NCBI GenBank assembly: GCA_900752445.1
Contig: CAADVN010000198.1
Location: 1-9,414 of the forward strand
Direction: 5' to 3'
Length of the DNA stretch: 9,414 nt
Source: an uncultured Oscillospiraceae bacterium
Lineage (GTDB): Bacteria > Bacillota > Clostridia > Oscillospirales > Oscillospiraceae
Below, in pieces: positions 7,528-9,414 of this stretch; within the stretch, counting starts at the first letter, position 1; the number at the start of each line of letters is the position of its first letter. The notes beneath the pieces were generated by a model that saw nothing but the letters and a program-made list of their open reading frames with translations, made no database searches and had not been told where the DNA came from. The position numbers and the translations under genes were made by a program.

Positions 7528-8298
7528 TCAGCTCCTACGCCGTATCGTCTCCCACATCGCTATCGCCCCGGCCACCGCCGCGTTCAGCGACTCGCTGCCC
7601 GGGACCATTGGTATTATCACCGTCTCCTCGCACAGCTCCAGCAGCCGCGCCGAGAGCCCATGCCCCTCGTTGCCTATCACCAGCGCCGCCCTGTCGAGCT
7701 CCGCGGACCTTATGTCAACCGCCGTCTCCGTCAGCGCCGTGCCTATGAGACGCAGGCCCAGCCTTGAGCACAGCTGCGCCAGGCCCTCCGGCCCCGTCTC
7801 GACCACGCGCTGCCTGAAGGCCGCGCCCATCGTGGCCCTGACACAGCGCGGCGAGCTGCGGTCCGCGCAGTCGCCCACGAGCGCCACGAGCTCTATGCCC
7901 AGGGCGTTGGCCGTCCTGATGACCGTGCCCACGTTGCCGGGGTCCTGCACGTCCTCGAGCGCTATGCAGCTGTCCACGCGCTCCGGCAGCGGCGGCTGAG
8001 GCAGGCGCAGGCTGAACACAGGGCCGGGGCTGTTCTTCACCGGCGAGGCATAGCTCACGAGCTCTGCCGGGGCCGCAAAGCGCCGAACATCCGCAGGCAT
8101 CCCGTCCAGGGGCCGGGCCTCGTCCATGAGCAGGCCCGTCAGCTCACAGCCGCAGGAGAGCGCCTCGCGCAGCAGCTTTTCGCCGTCCAGCACCGTCTCG
8201 CCCGTCTCGCGCCTGTAGCCCGCCTCTGCGGCCAGCCGTCTCAGATGCACTATGAACCCGTTTTTCCTCGAGCTTATCCGCTCAGGCCCAGAACTCAT
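7528..8298 (-). CDS. TrmH/SpoU-family RNA 2'-O-methyltransferase
   Basis: This SPOUT-class enzyme is expected to transfer a methyl group from S-adenosylmethionine to a ribose 2'-OH in rRNA or tRNA. The exact target cannot be told from sequence alone. The 256-residue protein has an N-terminal substrate-binding domain (about 7-95; SSRKN, VLDGEKLLREAL) and a knotted SPOUT domain with the three family motifs. These are LEDVQDPGNVGTVIRTANA (114-132, with N122 and R128), IGNEGHGLS (208-216, E211) and IIPMVPGSESLNAAVAGA (228-245, N239). It resembles the YsgA-type stand-alone members of Firmicutes. It is the first gene of the long operon, with a promoter about 34 bases upstream of the ATG. The ribosome site is only fair: GGGG at 8305-8308 is six bases before the ATG. 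Confidence 0.93.
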   Translation of the reverse strand: MSSGPERISSRKNGFIVHLRRLAAEAGYRRETGETVLDGEKLLREALSCGCELTGLLMDEARPLDGMPADVRRFAAPAELVSYASPVKNSPGPVFSLRLPQPPLPERVDSCIALEDVQDPGNVGTVIRTANALGIELVALVGDCADRSSPRCVRATMGAAFRQRVVETGPEGLAQLCSRLGLRLIGTALTETAVDIRSAELDRAALVIGNEGHGLSARLLELCEETVIIPMVPGSESLNAAVAGAIAMWETIRRRS

Positions 8299-8331
8299 AC
8301 CTCACCCCGTCCACATTCCACACAATACATT

Positions 8332-8361
8332 AGTATAAACTGTAACACAACACCACGGCAA
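8332..8361 (-). promoter_or_regulatory. Sigma-70-type promoter of the trmH-dprA-topA operon
   Basis: On the minus strand a -35 box TTGCCG (8356-8361, four of six matches to TTGACA) is followed after 18 bases by a -10 box TATACT (8332-8337, five of six matches to TATAAT). Transcription would start near 8325, giving a leader of about 27 bases before the ATG at 8298. It lies in the AT-rich gap just upstream of the first operon gene, and I see no comparable site further downstream in the operon. A weaker alternative is TTGTGT with TATTGT at 17-base spacing, overlapping the same sequence. Confidence 0.65.
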
Positions 8362-8384
8362 GCACAAGCATAATTTTCCCCGTG

Positions 8385-8420
8385 CCATGCCATCGCATGC
8401 CAACGCATGCCATCGCATAT
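8385..8420 (+). repeat. 10-bp tandem repeat with GCATGC palindromes
   Basis: Three consecutive units read CATCGCATGC (8391-8400), CAACGCATGC (8401-8410) and CATCGCATAT (8411-8420), preceded by a partial unit ending CCATGC (8385-8390). The self-complementary hexamer GCATGC appears at 8395-8400 and 8405-8410, with near-copies one period away on each side. The period of exactly 10 bp places the palindromes on nearly the same face of the helix. The edge of the array is about 24 bp upstream of the -35 box, a position suited to an activator or repressor array; no binding protein is known for it. Confidence 0.7.
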
Positions 8421-8441
8421 TTCTGCAATGCCTTTTATGCC

Positions 8442-8531
8442 AACTTCAACTACAACTTCAACTACAACTTCAACTTCAACTACAACTACAACTTCAACTT
8501 CAACTTCAACTACAACTTCAACTTCAACTTC
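8442..8531 (+). repeat. 6-bp tandem repeat, 15 units of AACTTC/AACTAC
   Basis: Fifteen perfect-length hexamers follow each other without interruption: ten AACTTC and five AACTAC (units 2, 4, 7, 8 and 12). Only the fifth base varies; the other five are identical in all copies. It is about 33% G+C in a GC-rich setting. The plus strand is G-free here and the minus strand C-free. Such arrays can change copy number by slippage. The array lies about 80 bp upstream of the operon's -35 box. No function is known to me. Confidence 0.95.
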
Positions 8532-8554
8532 ACACCTGACCTGGACAGGCGGAA

Positions 8555-8587
8555 TGTTGAAAACCTGTTCATAACCTGTTGAAAACC
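8555..8587 (-). repeat. Three 11-bp tandem repeats resembling DnaA boxes
   Basis: Three head-to-tail units on the plus strand are TGTTGAAAACC (8555-8565), TGTTCATAACC (8566-8576) and TGTTGAAAACC (8577-8587). The outer two are identical. On the minus strand they contain TTTTCAACA, TTATGAACA and TTTTCAACA. Compared with the DnaA-box consensus TTATNCACA, the middle one has one mismatch and the outer ones two. The last unit abuts the terminator and supplies part of its U-rich tail. DnaA binding is an inference from similarity only. Confidence 0.75.
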
Positions 8588-8619
8588 AAACGGGAGCCCC
8601 GCGCGGGAGCTCCCGGTTT
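8580..8619 (-). terminator. Hairpin terminator after the cysteine hydrolase gene
   Basis: The arms at 8591-8597 and 8609-8615 form a seven-base GC-rich stem (CGGGAGC with GCTCCCG). It can be extended inward by three C-G pairs around a GCGC loop with one bulged base, and outward by three A-T pairs. On the minus strand it is followed by TTTGGTTTTC, an imperfect U-tract. The stem begins about five bases after the stop codon of the upstream gene, so it should end that transcript before the operon promoter. Confidence 0.75.
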
Positions 8620-8623
8620 CTGT

Positions 8624-9004
8624 TCAGTTCCTGACGTCTATCTGGCAGCTGCGCATGACCTCGAGCCTTCCTTCCTCATAGAGCGACCTGAGTTCTTCTA
8701 CGAGCTTTTCGCTGCCGAAGGTCGGCTTTTCCACGATTGCCGCGTCCCGCTCCCTGGCTATCCTGCCTACCTCGTCCTCGAGCTGCCAGCCCTCGGTGCC
8801 CTTGATACAGTGCGCCACAGGCAGGTATCTGCCCTCCTGCGTCTCCAGATAGTCCTCGCCGTGCGTGTCCAGCGTCAGCCAGACCCCGCCCTCGAAGCCC
8901 CTGAGCTTCTCCAGCAGCCTGGGCAGCATGGCCTGAGCCTCCGCCGTCCCCAGCGCGCCCGTCACAAAGTCCTTCTGCACGTCCACGATTACAAGCGCCC
9001 TCAT
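8624..9004 (-). pseudogene. Cysteine hydrolase (isochorismatase-like), internally deleted, catalytic Cys missing
   Basis: This 126-residue frame clearly belongs to the isochorismatase/nicotinamidase superfamily. It has LVIVDVQKDFVTGALGT (with the presumed catalytic D8), DTHGEDYLETQEGRYLPVAHCIKGTEGW (shown here as family landmarks at 46-73) and VEKPTFGS (91-98, presumed catalytic lysine). Full-length relatives are about 170-190 residues. They continue after EEL with a segment containing the catalytic cysteine (G-x-C-T-D-I-C-V) and end with a motif like MKSCQI. Here EEGRLE is joined directly to VMRSCQIDVRN at about residue 115 (near 8660), so some 50 residues including the active-site cysteine are gone, in frame. 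The reading frame, start (ATG with GGAGG at 9016-9020) and terminator are intact. It may be a decaying gene, a non-catalytic remnant, or an assembly error. It follows the MetG-like gene by 16 bases, probably in one transcript. Confidence 0.8.
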
Positions 9005-9020
9005 CCGAGCCCTCGCCTCC

Positions 9021-9414
9021 TCAGTACAGCTTCGCGCCGGCGGGGATGTGCGCGTCCAGCATCAGCAGGTGCAGGCGCTCCGCGCCCTCCTCGTGGTGCA
9101 CCGCGCTTATCAGCATGCCGCAGGAGTCGATGCCCATCATCTTCCTCGGCGGCAGGTTCGTTATCGCCACGCAGGTCTTGCCCACCAGCTCCTCGGGCTC
9201 GTAATACTCGTGTATGCCGCTGAGTATCACCCGGTCCTCGCCAGAGCCGTCGTCCAGCACGAACTTCAATAGCTTCTTCGACTTCGGCACCGCCTCGCAG
9301 CCCTTCACCTTCACCACCCGGAAGTCCGAGCGGCTGAAGGTCTCGAAGTCCACAAAGTCCCTGAAGAGCGGCTCCCCCTCCCCCCTCGAGAAGTGCACCC
9401 GCCCCACCCCCTCC
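9021..9414 (-). CDS. MetG-type C-terminal tRNA-binding domain protein (probably partial)
   Basis: The frame encodes the OB-fold tRNA-binding domain found at the C-terminus of methionyl-tRNA synthetase, in stand-alone MetG beta proteins and in CsaA. Visible landmarks are FETFSRSDFRVVKV, KSKKLLKFVLDDG, VILSGIHEYYEPEELVGK, ITNLPPRKMMGIDSCGMLISA and the closing IPAGAKLY. It would help bind tRNA in the cytoplasm. The frame is open to the window edge. It could therefore be the end of a full-length metG or a separate small protein. In-frame GTG codons at 9407 and 9398 are possible starts; GGAGG at 9410-9414 is two bases from the first (too close) and eleven from the second. The sequence before residue 20 is not conserved enough to decide. 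It precedes the cysteine hydrolase remnant by 16 bases. Confidence 0.75.
   Translation of the reverse strand, partial: EGVGRVHFSRGEGEPLFRDFVDFETFSRSDFRVVKVKGCEAVPKSKKLLKFVLDDGSGEDRVILSGIHEYYEPEELVGKTCVAITNLPPRKMMGIDSCGMLISAVHHEEGAERLHLLMLDAHIPAGAKLY

Larger units (their letters stand above)
8299..8623. other. Repeat-packed AT-rich intergenic region
   Basis: This is the only stretch over 300 bases without a supported gene. Read leftwards on the minus strand it holds a terminator hairpin, three 11-bp repeats, fifteen 6-bp repeats, three to four 10-bp repeats and a promoter. It is clearly AT-richer than the flanking genes. From 8440 to 8537 the plus strand contains no G at all. An open frame on the plus strand crosses it but has no ribosome site (see rejected items). 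Confidence 0.85.

Noticed and set aside
8442..8531. CRISPR array
   Set aside because: The units are 6 bp and contiguous, with no spacers and no cas genes nearby.
8382..8582. Plus-strand open frame of 66 codons encoding alternating Asn-Phe and Asn-Tyr
   Set aside because: There is no Shine-Dalgarno sequence or promoter upstream, the frame is composed mainly of the two tandem repeats, and the other two plus frames across the hexamer array are also open. The Phe/Tyr-only variation is curious but follows directly from the single variable base of the repeat.
8310..8590. Main chromosomal replication origin
   Set aside because: DnaA-like boxes and AT-rich repeats are present, but dnaA, dnaN, gidA and rpmH are absent and genes on both sides run the same way, with no leading-strand switch.
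8299..8623. tRNA gene, riboswitch or T-box leader
   Set aside because: I found no cloverleaf, no conserved riboswitch or T-box core, and the inferred operon leader is only about 27 bases long.

Overview
The window is a GC-rich stretch (roughly two thirds G+C by eye) in which every convincing gene lies on the minus strand. The gene content and order suggest a Gram-positive-type bacterium of the Clostridia. dprA-topA-trmFO is a Firmicutes-style run, and plsX-acpP-rnc followed by an Elp3-like radical SAM gene is typical of Clostridia. This placement is an inference from gene order; a GC-rich member of another phylum with the same synteny (for example Synergistota) cannot be excluded. Isoleucine is often coded by ATA despite the high GC, except in acpP.

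Right end, in transcription order (9414 down to 8580): a MetG-type C-terminal tRNA-binding (OB-fold) domain protein runs off the window edge. It is followed by a cysteine hydrolase (isochorismatase/nicotinamidase superfamily) that lacks the part of the fold carrying the catalytic cysteine, and then by a hairpin terminator.

Intergenic region (8299-8623, about 325 bp): this is the most unusual part of the window. It is AT-richer than its surroundings and holds three different tandem repeats: 11-bp units that resemble DnaA boxes, 15 copies of a 6-bp unit, and a 10-bp unit built around GCATGC. These are followed by a recognisable sigma-70-type promoter firing leftwards.

Operon (8298 down to 1 and beyond): eight tightly packed genes, most of them overlapping or separated by fewer than 11 bases. 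They are a TrmH/SpoU-family RNA methyltransferase, dprA (DNA uptake and recombination), topA (DNA relaxation), trmFO (tRNA m5U54), plsX and acpP (phospholipid and fatty acid synthesis), rnc (RNase III), and a partial Elp3-like radical SAM protein. I see no internal terminator or obvious internal promoter. The whole set can be read as one transcript from the 8332-8361 promoter, combining RNA modification and processing, DNA topology and membrane lipid synthesis. These are all growth-linked housekeeping jobs.

I see no clear new multi-gene system. The points most worth a second look are the stacked repeats in the intergenic region, the internally deleted cysteine hydrolase, and the histone H1-like tail on topoisomerase I.
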